Assembly (NCBI GenBank): GCA_949283025.1
Contig: CASDRB010000005.1
Span: 87,588 to 151,587, forward strand
Direction: 5' to 3'
From: an uncultured bacterium
Lineage (GTDB): Bacteria > Bacillota_I > Bacilli_A > RFN20 > CAG-826
DNA length: 64,000 bases
Part shown: positions 7,516 to 15,874 of the stretch, piece after piece
How the letters are laid out: each line of letters opens with the position of its first letter
Numbering within the stretch: the stretch's first letter is position 1
Position numbers and translations under genes: made by a program
The notes under the pieces: generated by a model
The model's database searches: none
Told to the model about the DNA's origin: nothing
Seen by the model: the letters and a program-made list of their open reading frames with translations, nothing else

Positions 7516-9522
7516 TCAAAAAATAAAAGAAATTGTCGATTCAATATCTGTTCTTCTTATGCGAATATCATAAGCTTTTAATATAGCTAGTACACTATCG
7601 CTTGGATGTCCATAATTGTTGTGTTTGCCAACCGAAATGATGGCCTGTTTTGGACGAACACAATCAATGAAATATTCACAAGTAGATGTATTTGATCCAT
7701 GATGACCAATCTTTAATATGTCACAATTAAGCTGTGGATTATCTTTAATTATTTTGCTTTCAACCCATTTAGGGGCGTCGCCCATTAGTAAAAAGCTCGT
7801 ATTTTTTATTGCAAAATATAAGACTAAAGATTTATCGTTATCGTCCATTTCATCACTACTAGCGTATATATTAAGATTTTTTATAATGAAATCATCGTTA
7901 ATAATCAAGGGAAATTCTTTTTTGTGATCTATATATTTTTTGACAACAAAATTTTCATTTAACGACGCAAATGCTCCATTATGATCATAATCATCGTGCG
8001 TGACAATGACATAATCTAAAGAATAAATTCTTTTCTTTTTTAAAAATGGTATGAGTGTCTTTTTAGCGATATCTTGATATAAACTGCCTCCAGTATCAAT
8101 TAAAATTGTCTGTTTTTGATGAATGATTAATGTTGAATCTCCTTGACCTACATTAATAAAATGAATTTGACTTCCAAAAGTTTTTTCAAAAGGAAAAAAA
8201 TACATGCATAGACAAAAAATGGGAACAAAACTTAATTTAAATATCGGCCTAAATTTAATAGCTAAAATATATAAGCATGACAATAAAATCATTTCATAAA
8301 AAAATCCAAGTGGAATACTCATCGGTGGACAATGGACGTTCATAGGTATTGTGTCAAATATATCTATTAAAAACTTAAAACAATTAATTGTTGAATTTAC
8401 AAAACCAAATAATGGCACAAAATAAAAGCAAAGCGTTAATAAAAATGAAATAAAAATAATTGCTGGCGACAAAATAATTTGAATAAGAGGACCAAGCAAA
8501 GATATTTCATGATAATAATTAGTTTCAAAAGGAATAAAAAATAACCAAATAGAAACATACATCAATATTTTTTTATGCTTGGATTTTAAAAAAGAAAACG
8601 AGTTATTTAAACAATGTGTATATAATGACATTAAATATCCTAATACAAAACCATCTTGGTAGGCTAAAAATCGATTTATCATTAATAAAATCAAGCCTGA
8701 TATAGATAAAATAGAAAGATAATCAAATTTCTTTTTTAATACATATTTATTAATCCATTTTAATATAAACAAATAGCATATTCTAAATATTGAGAATTTA
8801 AAAATTGCAAAAATTAAATAAGGCGACAAACTTAAAAACGCCAAAAGCTCTGCTGTCTTATTTTTAAATTTTATAGAATATAATTTAATTAAAACATTTA
8901 AAATAAAATAAACATACAATCCGCTAACTGTCGAAAATCGATAAAGATGCAAATTAGATAATGTTTGGTTAAATTCTCCTTTTATTGTCGAACCAAAAAA
9001 TAACGAATTGATAAAATCAACATTATTCGAATCAAATTTATCAAGAAAATTATTCTTATGTTTTTTAAATCTGATTAGCGATTTGAATATTTCTGTCTTG
9101 TTTTTGATTAACAATTGATATTTGACACCTTTATCAGTTAAATATTCATTAAAATCAAAGTTGCTTTCTAAAACCTCAAAGTCAATTATTTGCTTTTCTC
9201 CACTTATTTTTAAAACATCCCCTACTTCGCAATCATTATTTTTTTCATAAATATAAAATTTTTCTAACCCGCAGGAAAACAAATAATAATTATCTTTGCT
9301 TTCGATTACAATGCCATGATAAGTTTGCTGATTTAAATCAAATTGAATAAAAGTCATTCCAACACCAATTAAAAAGAAACCACTAAATAAAATAACTTTT
9401 TTCCATTTGAATCGATATACGATATATAAAGCAAATAAAATCGATAAAATAAAAAAGAATATAGGCGATTTATAAGTCCAAAGTCCAACCCATATTCCTA
9501 AAAAAGCAATTAAAAATATCAT
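7516..9522 (-). CDS. comEC: ComEC/Rec2 DNA-uptake channel
   Basis: 668 aa. Hydrophobic segments at the N-terminus, an OB-like region at about 70-150, a multi-spanning competence domain (about 200-440) and a C-terminal metallo-beta-lactamase domain with NVGQGDSTLI, THDDYDHNGA and KIGHHGSNTS. ComEC is the inner-membrane channel that passes single-stranded DNA into the cell during natural transformation; the C-terminal domain is thought to degrade the non-transported strand. It overlaps comEA by 4 nt (ATGA) and so is translationally coupled. Very AT-rich and rich in Ile/Leu/Phe, as usual for this family. Confidence 0.93.
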   Translation of the reverse strand: MIFLIAFLGIWVGLWTYKSPIFFFILSILFALYIVYRFKWKKVILFSGFFLIGVGMTFIQFDLNQQTYHGIVIESKDNYYLFSCGLEKFYIYEKNNDCEVGDVLKISGEKQIIDFEVLESNFDFNEYLTDKGVKYQLLIKNKTEIFKSLIRFKKHKNNFLDKFDSNNVDFINSLFFGSTIKGEFNQTLSNLHLYRFSTVSGLYVYFILNVLIKLYSIKFKNKTAELLAFLSLSPYLIFAIFKFSIFRICYLFILKWINKYVLKKKFDYLSILSISGLILLMINRFLAYQDGFVLGYLMSLYTHCLNNSFSFLKSKHKKILMYVSIWLFFIPFETNYYHEISLLGPLIQIILSPAIIFISFLLTLCFYFVPLFGFVNSTINCFKFLIDIFDTIPMNVHCPPMSIPLGFFYEMILLSCLYILAIKFRPIFKLSFVPIFCLCMYFFPFEKTFGSQIHFINVGQGDSTLIIHQKQTILIDTGGSLYQDIAKKTLIPFLKKKRIYSLDYVIVTHDDYDHNGAFASLNENFVVKKYIDHKKEFPLIINDDFIIKNLNIYASSDEMDDNDKSLVLYFAIKNTSFLLMGDAPKWVESKIIKDNPQLNCDILKIGHHGSNTSTCEYFIDCVRPKQAIISVGKHNNYGHPSDSVLAILKAYDIRIRRTDIESTISFIF

Positions 9523-10052
9523 TCGTGGAGAATCACATAATCTCTAACTTTTTTATATGTGGCTGGTCCGATACCATAGACATCTTCTAATTGCTCAATA
9601 GTTTTAAATTCACCATTTTCATTGCGATGAGAAACAATCGATGTCGCAATAGAAGAAGTAAATCCATTTATGGTCATCAATGTTTCAGCACTATCAACAT
9701 TGATATTTACCTTCACGATAGCATCGGTAGCACAAATATCAGTTTTATCGTATAAAGGTGGAATGTAATAAGACATTCCTTTTGTCAAAACTGCTGTTTC
9801 AAAAAAACCTCTTGCATCCGCATTGGAAGTCAATCCCCCTGCCGTTTCTATTAAATCGGACATAATTGCTCCTTCTTGCAAAACATATGTGCCAGGCTTT
9901 TCTATTTCGCCTTCTATTGATAATGAATAAACATTATCTGGTTCAGTCAAATTAGTTCCTGGAATGTTGTTATTTAAATTAGGATCGATAGCCATAAAAC
10001 CAATAATGACTATAAAAGCGGCAATTACAACGCCAATAAGTAATTTTACCAT
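9519..10052 (-). CDS. comEA: ComEA DNA receptor for competence
   Basis: 177 aa. An N-terminal membrane anchor (about 3-24), a SLBB beta-grasp domain (about 45-110, YSLSIEGEIEKPGTYVLQEG) and a C-terminal helix-hairpin-helix domain (about 118-177, VNINVDSAETLMTINGF and GIGPATYKKV). ComEA binds double-stranded DNA outside the membrane and hands it to ComEC, which is encoded next. Its ribosome site (AGGAGG, 7 nt before the ATG) lies in the 3' arm of the greA terminator-like hairpin, so its translation may be linked to folding of that hairpin. Confidence 0.93.
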   Translation of the reverse strand: MVKLLIGVVIAAFIVIIGFMAIDPNLNNNIPGTNLTEPDNVYSLSIEGEIEKPGTYVLQEGAIMSDLIETAGGLTSNADARGFFETAVLTKGMSYYIPPLYDKTDICATDAIVKVNINVDSAETLMTINGFTSSIATSIVSHRNENGEFKTIEQLEDVYGIGPATYKKVRDYVILHE

Positions 10053-10081
10053 TAAAAAACCTCCTACTATCTATAGGAGGT
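10053..10081 (-). terminator. greA terminator-like hairpin that contains the comEA ribosome site
   Basis: On the minus strand the arms ACCTCCTA (10081-10074) and TAGGAGGT (10066-10059) pair perfectly (8 bp, 7-nt loop), followed by a run of T (10059-10054), the form of an intrinsic terminator 24 nt after the greA stop. The 3' arm supplies AGGAGG of comEA, whose ATG begins at 10052. Confidence 0.7.
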
Positions 10082-10104
10082 ATTTATTGTTTTTTTCAAT
10101 AAAT

Positions 10105-10584
10105 TTATTTGTTATTTACGTTTGCGGATAAAATTTCAACTTGGTATTCTTTTTTAACCTTAACAGTAATTACTTTCCCTTTTTCTTGGTCAATCAAAGC
10201 TCTTCCCAATGGACACTCATTAGAAATTTTGCCTTCGCTTGGGTTCGCTTCGCTCGTTCCGGTTATAGTATAAAAATATTCTTTGTTATCTCTTAAATCT
10301 TTGATATGGACCGTTGATCCTAATCCAACTTTTCGAGTATTTTTCTTGACTTCGTCAATGATAATTGCGTTATGAAGAATATTTTCTAATTCGATAATTC
10401 TGCCTTCAACTTCTGCTTGACGAGCACGAGCAGCATCATAATCAGCATTTTCACTCAAGTCGCCTTGTGCTCTGGCTTCAATTAATTGACGTTTTACCTC
10501 TTCGCGAGTAACATCGATTAATTGACGTAATTCTTTTTGGAAATTTTCATATCCTTCTTTTGTTAATTGGATTTTTTCTGCCAT
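10105..10584 (-). CDS. greA: Transcription elongation factor GreA
   Basis: 159 aa, normal GreA length. An N-terminal coiled coil (about 1-75, with the acidic tip DLSENADYDAARARQAEVE) and a C-terminal FKBP-like domain (GLGSTVHIKDLRDNKEYFYTI, IGRALI-type end seen as PLGRALIDQEKGK). GreA enters the RNA polymerase secondary channel and stimulates cleavage of backtracked transcripts. It has its own ribosome site (CGAGGT) and is followed by a terminator-like hairpin before comEA. Confidence 0.97.
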   Translation of the reverse strand: MAEKIQLTKEGYENFQKELRQLIDVTREEVKRQLIEARAQGDLSENADYDAARARQAEVEGRIIELENILHNAIIIDEVKKNTRKVGLGSTVHIKDLRDNKEYFYTITGTSEANPSEGKISNECPLGRALIDQEKGKVITVKVKKEYQVEILSANVNNK

Positions 10585-10661
10585 AGTATCTACCTCGAAT
10601 CATTCGATATTATAGCAACTTAATTTTATAATTTCCATATTTTATTTTATGAAAATATGTT

Positions 10662-10667
10662 TATAAT
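10662..10667 (+). promoter_or_regulatory. -10 box (TATAAT) directly before the first CHR gene
   Basis: A perfect TATAAT ends 3 nt before the ATG at 10671, and there is no Shine-Dalgarno sequence. A transcript from this box would start at or inside the first codons, so translation may begin on a leaderless mRNA, perhaps at the second in-frame ATG (10677). Confidence 0.55.
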
Positions 10668-10670
10668 AGA

Positions 10671-11267
10671 ATGGCTATGAAAGAGAAGTTAAAAAATATT
10701 TTAGTTTTGTTTTATACCTTCTTCAAAATTGGATTATTCACTTTTGGAGGTGGCTATGCAATGGTTGGCATCATTCAAAATAATATTGTTGAAAAAAAGA
10801 AATGGATAAAACAAGATGAGTTTTTTGAGATATTAGTAATTGCTGAATCAACTCCCGGACCAATATCGGTCAATGTTGCAACATATGTTGGCTATAAAGT
10901 TGCTGGAATAGTCGGCTCAATTTTTTCTACTTTTGGTCTAGTTTTACCATCACTTTTAATTATTTATGTGATATCGTTATTTTTTGACGAGTTTTTAGCC
11001 TTAGAAATAGTCAACAAAGCTTTTAAAGGCATAAAAGTAGGTGTCATGGTTTTATTGATTACAACGATAATAAAATTAGCAAAACAAATGAAACGAGACG
11101 CATATTTTTATATTGTCATGTCGATTGCTTTAATAATCATGATTACATTTAGTATCTTTATTCCTGATTTTACTTGGATTTCATTAATTTTAATTGGCAT
11201 TGGATTGGCGTTAGGAATTATTAATACCGCTATTGCTAATCATCATCAAAAGGAGAAAATTAAATGA
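10671..11267 (+). CDS. CHR-family (ChrA-like) transporter, first half-size subunit
   Basis: 198 aa, several membrane segments, with the CHR-family signature FKIGLFTFGGGYAMVG near the start and STPGPISVNVATYVGYK further on. Half-size CHR proteins are encoded as adjacent pairs and probably work as a heterodimer; some export chromate, but in anaerobic gut-type bacteria the real substrate is often unknown. The next gene is the partner and overlaps by 4 nt. No Shine-Dalgarno sequence is seen before this first gene; the start may be the first or the second ATG (MAMKEK). Confidence 0.85.
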   Translation: MAMKEKLKNILVLFYTFFKIGLFTFGGGYAMVGIIQNNIVEKKKWIKQDEFFEILVIAESTPGPISVNVATYVGYKVAGIVGSIFSTFGLVLPSLLIIYVISLFFDEFLALEIVNKAFKGIKVGVMVLLITTIIKLAKQMKRDAYFYIVMSIALIIMITFSIFIPDFTWISLILIGIGLALGIINTAIANHHQKEKIK

Positions 11268-11833
11268 TTTTTTTAGAATTATTTGGTGTTTTCTTTTTGA
11301 TTGGTTTATTCACTTTTGGTGGCGGTTATGCCATGATTCCATTAATTGAGGCTCAAGTTGTTTCTCGCGGTTGGATGGAAGTCAGCCAACTTTACGATTT
11401 TATTGCTGTCAGCGAAGTAACTCCAGGTCCATTTGCCATTAATATCGCTACTTTTATCGGATCATCACAAGCAGGATTTTTTGGTGCTTTTTGCGCTACT
11501 CTTGGCGTTGTTTTGCCAGCATTTATTGTCATTATATTATTGGCCAGTGTCCTAGCTAAATTTTCAAATTCTAAATATATCAAAGGTGCCGTTAACGGCG
11601 TTAAGCCAATCATCATTGCTTTAATTAGTTCAACGGTCATATTGTTAATGGTTAAATCATTCTTTTTTGGTGGCAATTCATTAACTTCTCCTTTTATTAT
11701 TGATCGGACAACAATTGCTTTATTTGTCATAATTTTTATCTTTACATTGATATATAAAAAAGTGACAAAAAAGAATTTCAATACAATATTATTGTTGATA
11801 TTATCTGGCATTTTTGGAATGATTGTTTTTTAA
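11264..11833 (+). CDS. CHR-family (ChrA-like) transporter, second half-size subunit
   Basis: 189 aa, the paralogous partner of the gene before it: FLIGLFTFGGGYAMIPLIE and SEVTPGPFAINIATFIGS match the same signatures. About six hydrophobic segments. The start overlaps the previous stop by 4 nt and has its own ribosome site (AAGGAG). It converges on glmS with a gap of only 6 nt, with no obvious terminator between them. Confidence 0.85.
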   Translation: MIFLELFGVFFLIGLFTFGGGYAMIPLIEAQVVSRGWMEVSQLYDFIAVSEVTPGPFAINIATFIGSSQAGFFGAFCATLGVVLPAFIVIILLASVLAKFSNSKYIKGAVNGVKPIIIALISSTVILLMVKSFFFGGNSLTSPFIIDRTTIALFVIIFIFTLIYKKVTKKNFNTILLLILSGIFGMIVF

Positions 11834-11839
11834 TTGATT

Positions 11840-13615
11840 TTATTCGACAGTAACGGCTTTTGCTAAATTGCGTGGTTTATCAACATTTAACCCTTTTTCT
11901 AATGAAACAAAATACGCTAAATAAAAAGCAAATATAGATTTCAATAATGGCGACAAATAAATTGGTGTATCATCAACGACAAAGGCATCTCCTTCATGTT
12001 TTAACGATCTTGAAGATATAATAAACGTTTTTGCTCCTCTACTTTCGACTTCTTTGATATTGCCACGCATTGATAATGCGACAATTTTATCAGAAATAAA
12101 AACGATAACTGGAACATTTTTATCAATCAATGCAATCGGGCCATGTTTTAATTCTCCGCCTGGAACGCCTTCTGAATGAATATAAGAAATTTCTTTTAAT
12201 TTCAGTGATGCTTCTAAAGACATTTCATAATCATACCCTCTTCCTAAAAAGAAAACATCGGGAGAATTTTTAATTTGTCTAGCAATTTGAAGAATTTGTT
12301 CTTTTTGAAAATATATCTTACGAATTGATTTGCACACATTATTTAAATCATCTATGACATCAATATTGTTTTTGCAAGCCTCACAAAGTAAAGCCAAAGT
12401 CGTAATCATTGCTGAATAAGCTTTTGTTGAGGCTACTGCCACTTCTAAACCTGCATACAATAAAAGTGAATATGTAGCATTTCTTTCCATTGTCGATCCT
12501 TTAGTATTGGTTACCACTAAAATAGGAGCACCTAATTTAGATAGCATTTGCATGCATCTTATTGAATCTGCAGTTTCTCCAGATTGAGATAACATAATAT
12601 ATAAAGTTTTATTGCCTAAAAATTTAGGATAATAGGCCCATTCAGAAGCAATAAAAACACTTGTGTTTTTCTCAAGACTTTCAAAGTATCTAGCACCTAT
12701 CAACGAGGCGTGATAAGATGTTCCGCAAGCAATGAAAGTGACATGATCGCATTCATTGATTGCTTCTATTAATTTAGAATCAAAATGAAACTTATCCTCA
12801 TAGAAATAGTGATTCATAATCCGTTTGATGACAATATCAATTTCTTCAATTTCCTTTAACATAAAATGCGGATAACCATTTAAGTCTTTGACCAAAAGTT
12901 CAGGTTCCTTATTTGAATAAACGATATCAATTGGCCTTCCATTACAAAATAAAAATTGATTTGTGCTAGTTAAATATCCATATTGCCCGTCTTCTAAATC
13001 AATAAATTTTTTAGTCAATTTAATCATAGGAGCAGCGTCGCTTGCTAAAAGATTAAAATCATTGCTCACTCCGATTAAAAGCGGAGATGCTTGTTTATAA
13101 AAATATAATTTATCAGGTTCGCTTTCATGTAATAAAGCGATGGCAAAAGAACCCTTTAGTTTTTGACCTATTAAAAATAACGATTTCAAAACATCATTAT
13201 TTTGCAAATAGTAATATTCGATTAAATTAACAATTGCTTCACTGTCAGTTTCGCTTTTAAATTCAAATCCTTGCTGAATTAATTCATCTTTGATGTCTTT
13301 ATAATTTTCAATAACACCATTATGAACAATAGCGAAATGTTGATGAAAACTCAAATGTGGATGCGCGTTAGTATCATTTGGAACACCATGAGTTGCCCAT
13401 CTTGTATGCCCAATTCCAATATCAGAATCGATGTGATTAGGAATTTTAGATTCTAAATTTTCAACAGTCCCCTTAAATTTATAAACATTAATTTTTTCTT
13501 TTAAAATAAATGCAATACCGGCAGAATCATAACCGCGATAATCCAAATCTTTTAATCCGTTTATTAAATATTTTCTTAAATCCATATTGCCTTTACAGCC
13601 AACAATACCACACAT
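11840..13615 (-). CDS. glmS: Glutamine-fructose-6-phosphate aminotransferase GlmS
   Basis: 591 aa. The N-terminal glutamine amidotransferase domain begins MCGIVGCKG (Cys2 is the nucleophile) with GIGHTRWATHG. Two SIS sugar-isomerase domains follow (FIACGTSYHASLIG, LSQSGETADS) and the typical C-terminus DKPRNLAKAVTVE. It makes glucosamine-6-phosphate from fructose-6-phosphate and glutamine, the first step to UDP-GlcNAc. The ribosome site is GAGGTAG. I saw no glmS ribozyme in the 220-nt region upstream. Confidence 0.97.
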   Translation of the reverse strand: MCGIVGCKGNMDLRKYLINGLKDLDYRGYDSAGIAFILKEKINVYKFKGTVENLESKIPNHIDSDIGIGHTRWATHGVPNDTNAHPHLSFHQHFAIVHNGVIENYKDIKDELIQQGFEFKSETDSEAIVNLIEYYYLQNNDVLKSLFLIGQKLKGSFAIALLHESEPDKLYFYKQASPLLIGVSNDFNLLASDAAPMIKLTKKFIDLEDGQYGYLTSTNQFLFCNGRPIDIVYSNKEPELLVKDLNGYPHFMLKEIEEIDIVIKRIMNHYFYEDKFHFDSKLIEAINECDHVTFIACGTSYHASLIGARYFESLEKNTSVFIASEWAYYPKFLGNKTLYIMLSQSGETADSIRCMQMLSKLGAPILVVTNTKGSTMERNATYSLLLYAGLEVAVASTKAYSAMITTLALLCEACKNNIDVIDDLNNVCKSIRKIYFQKEQILQIARQIKNSPDVFFLGRGYDYEMSLEASLKLKEISYIHSEGVPGGELKHGPIALIDKNVPVIVFISDKIVALSMRGNIKEVESRGAKTFIISSRSLKHEGDAFVVDDTPIYLSPLLKSIFAFYLAYFVSLEKGLNVDKPRNLAKAVTVE

Positions 13616-13835
13616 AGAACTACCTCAAACACGATTATTTTATCATAGCATATGATATTTTAATATATAAATGCAAAAATAAGATTAAATTTGCAAATTT
13701 GTTTTTAAAAGCATCGTTTTATTTACAAAAACGCTTAATTTTTTTCTAGTTCAGTTCTTTGTTTTTTATTTTATAGTAGTAATTTGTTTGAAAAAAACAA
13801 TTTTTATATATAAAATCACTGTTGAGGACAAGAAA

Positions 13836-15176
13836 ATGGCAAAATATACTAAACAACAGATTATAAAGATGGCAAAAGATAATGATGTCAGATACATAAG
13901 GCTGCAATTTTCTGATATGCTTGGAACGATTAAAGCAGTCGAAATTCCTATTTCAAAATTAAAAGATGCACTCGACGATAAAATTATGTTTGATGGTTCT
14001 TCGATAGAAGGATTTGTTCGAATCAAAGAAGCTGATATGTATTTAAGACCAGATTTAAATACTTGGTTAATCTTAGGATTTGAGGATTTGAATTATGGGA
14101 AAGTCGCTTCGCTCACTTGCGATGTATATACGACCAAAGGACGACCATTTAATGGCGATCCTCGCTATATTTTAAAACGGGCACTGCGAAAAATGCGCGA
14201 ATTAGGTATCGATAGTCTTAAAATTGGATTTGAACCTGAATTTTATCTTTTTAAACTCGATGAAAACGGATTGCCGATTGTCAATACTAGAATCGACAGT
14301 GCAAGTTATTTTGATTTAGCGCCAATTGATGGTGCGGAATATGTGAGAAGAGATATTTGTTTAGAATTAGAAAAATTAGGATTTTCCATTCAAACTTCTC
14401 ACCATGAAGTTGGTCCTGGTCAAAATGAAATAAATTTTAAATACGATGACGCATTAACAATTTGCGATAAGGTTCAAATTTTTAAACAAGTTGTTAAAGT
14501 AGTGGCCAGAAAACACGGATTCCACGCTTCTTTTATGCCAAAACCAGTCAAAGGTTTAGCAGGAAGTGGAATGCACACTAATTGCTCTTTGCAAGATAAA
14601 GATGGCAATAATCTATTTTATGATGAAAAAGACAAAAGTGGCCTTTCGTTATTATGCCGAAAATGGATTAGCGGCATTATTAAACATACAAGATCTTTAA
14701 CATTTATCACTAACCCTACTGTCAATTCATATAAACGACTAGTGTCTGGTTATGAAGCACCGATATATGCATGTTGGAGTGAATCTAATCGATCAAGTCT
14801 AATCCGAATTCCTGCTTCAAGAGGTCAAGGAACAAGAACAGAAATCCGCAACGTTGATCCAACTAGCAATCCTTATTTAGCAGTTGCGTGCATTTTAATG
14901 AGCGGTTTAGATGGAATCGAAAATATCGATGAAAAGCATTTGATTCCCCCTGTCAGCGACAATTTATTTGAATTAAGCGATGATGAGATTTCCCAACGTG
15001 GTATTGAACGAATACCTTCGAATTTATACAACGCCATTAAAGCATTTAAAAAAGACAAACTTTTAAAAGAAACATTAGGTGAACACACTTGGTCAAAATT
15101 ATTGACCGCAAAAGAATATGTATGGGATCAATATTCTTTAGAAATAAGCGATTTTGAATTAAAGCATTATTTATAA
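13836..15176 (+). CDS. glnA: Glutamine synthetase type I
   Basis: 446 aa from the ATG at 13836 (MAKYTKQQI), chosen because GAGGA lies 7 nt before it; longer readings have no such site. Signatures include FDGSSIEGFVR, HHEVGPGQNEINFKY, GSGMHTNCSL and NPTVNSYKRL. The length fits the short Firmicute I-alpha form, which is not adenylylated. It makes glutamine from glutamate, ammonia and ATP. No clear GlnR/TnrA site was recognised in the 220 nt before it, which also holds the divergent glmS promoter. Confidence 0.96.
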   Translation: MAKYTKQQIIKMAKDNDVRYIRLQFSDMLGTIKAVEIPISKLKDALDDKIMFDGSSIEGFVRIKEADMYLRPDLNTWLILGFEDLNYGKVASLTCDVYTTKGRPFNGDPRYILKRALRKMRELGIDSLKIGFEPEFYLFKLDENGLPIVNTRIDSASYFDLAPIDGAEYVRRDICLELEKLGFSIQTSHHEVGPGQNEINFKYDDALTICDKVQIFKQVVKVVARKHGFHASFMPKPVKGLAGSGMHTNCSLQDKDGNNLFYDEKDKSGLSLLCRKWISGIIKHTRSLTFITNPTVNSYKRLVSGYEAPIYACWSESNRSSLIRIPASRGQGTRTEIRNVDPTSNPYLAVACILMSGLDGIENIDEKHLIPPVSDNLFELSDDEISQRGIERIPSNLYNAIKAFKKDKLLKETLGEHTWSKLLTAKEYVWDQYSLEISDFELKHYL

Positions 15177-15180
15177 AATA

Positions 15181-15205
15181 AACGAGGATCACTCCTCGTT
15201 TTTTT
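15181..15205. terminator. Bidirectional terminator between glnA and the DUF1292 gene
   Basis: Arms AACGAGGA (15181-15188) and TCCTCGTT (15193-15200) with a TCAC loop, followed on the plus strand by a T run. On the minus strand the hairpin is followed by TTATTTT, so it can also end the alaS-ruvX-DUF1292 transcript. It overlaps the last codons of the DUF1292 gene. Confidence 0.85.
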
Positions 15206-15449
15206 CATCATCTTGGAAGGCGTTAAATACTTCTAACACCTCGTCAAATTCCTCGTCATCATCTATTTCGATTAATTCGCCCTCGTCTGTATATTTCATT
15301 GCCATAACTTCATCAGGATTATCTAATTCAAAAAATAAAACGTATTTAGTGTTTCTTTGTTTATTTTCATATTCAAATAAAATTTCCACTAAATGTTCTT
15401 TTTGATTAGAATCAATTATTACCATTTGATTTTCGTTTGGTGTGATCAT
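15189..15449 (-). CDS. DUF1292 family protein (YrzB-like)
   Basis: 86 aa, very acidic, with a C-terminal run rich in Asp and Glu (EIDDDEEFDEV). It matches the DUF1292/YrzB family in length, composition and place: in Bacillus yrzB follows alaS and yrrK(ruvX), as here. The function is unknown. It overlaps ruvX by 4 nt, so it is made together with the alanyl-tRNA synthetase and RuvX. Confidence 0.85.
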   Translation of the reverse strand: MITPNENQMVIIDSNQKEHLVEILFEYENKQRNTKYVLFFELDNPDEVMAMKYTDEGELIEIDDDEEFDEVLEVFNAFQDDEKNEE

Positions 15450-15874
15450 TGTTTTGCCCTCTTTCTTAAATATACATCAAGTATTTCTTGAGCAGCAACA
15501 ATATCGACAATATCTTTTTGCTTTTTTGCATTAATATTCATCATAGTTAAACTTTTATGGGCGCTGACACTAGTCATTCTTTCGTCGATCATTTCAACTA
15601 TAATATTTGGCTTATTGGCTAAAATCATTTCTTTAAATTCAAGACATTTTTTTGACATCTCGCTTTGTTCTCCACTTAAATGAAGAGGCAAACCTAAAGC
15701 AATTTCATCTATTTGATTTTTTTCCAATAATTCCAATACCTTTTTTAATGGGACATTAAAATCATTAGCTTTAAATCTTACTAATTCCAATCCGTGTGAA
15801 ATGCCTAAAGAATCGCTTATGGCAATGCCTAATGTTTTTGTTCCCAAATCTAAACCAATTGCTTTTTTCATCAT
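15446..15874 (-). CDS. ruvX: Holliday junction resolvase-like / pre-16S rRNA nuclease RuvX (YqgF)
   Basis: 142 aa, the normal size. RNase H-like fold with the catalytic aspartate in AIGLDLGTKTLGIAISD, GLPLHLSGEQSEMS, and ERMTS near the C-terminus. In bacteria this protein finishes the 5' end of 16S rRNA. It overlaps alaS and the DUF1292 gene by 4 nt each, giving a coupled three-gene unit. IreB (YrzL), usual between alaS and ruvX in Bacillus, is absent. Confidence 0.95.
   Translation of the reverse strand: MMKKAIGLDLGTKTLGIAISDSLGISHGLELVRFKANDFNVPLKKVLELLEKNQIDEIALGLPLHLSGEQSEMSKKCLEFKEMILANKPNIIVEMIDERMTSVSAHKSLTMMNINAKKQKDIVDIVAAQEILDVYLRKRAKQ

Noticed and set aside
13616-13835. A glmS ribozyme before glmS
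   Set aside because: The 220 nt upstream are AT-rich with no ribozyme-like core; only promoter-like sequence is visible.
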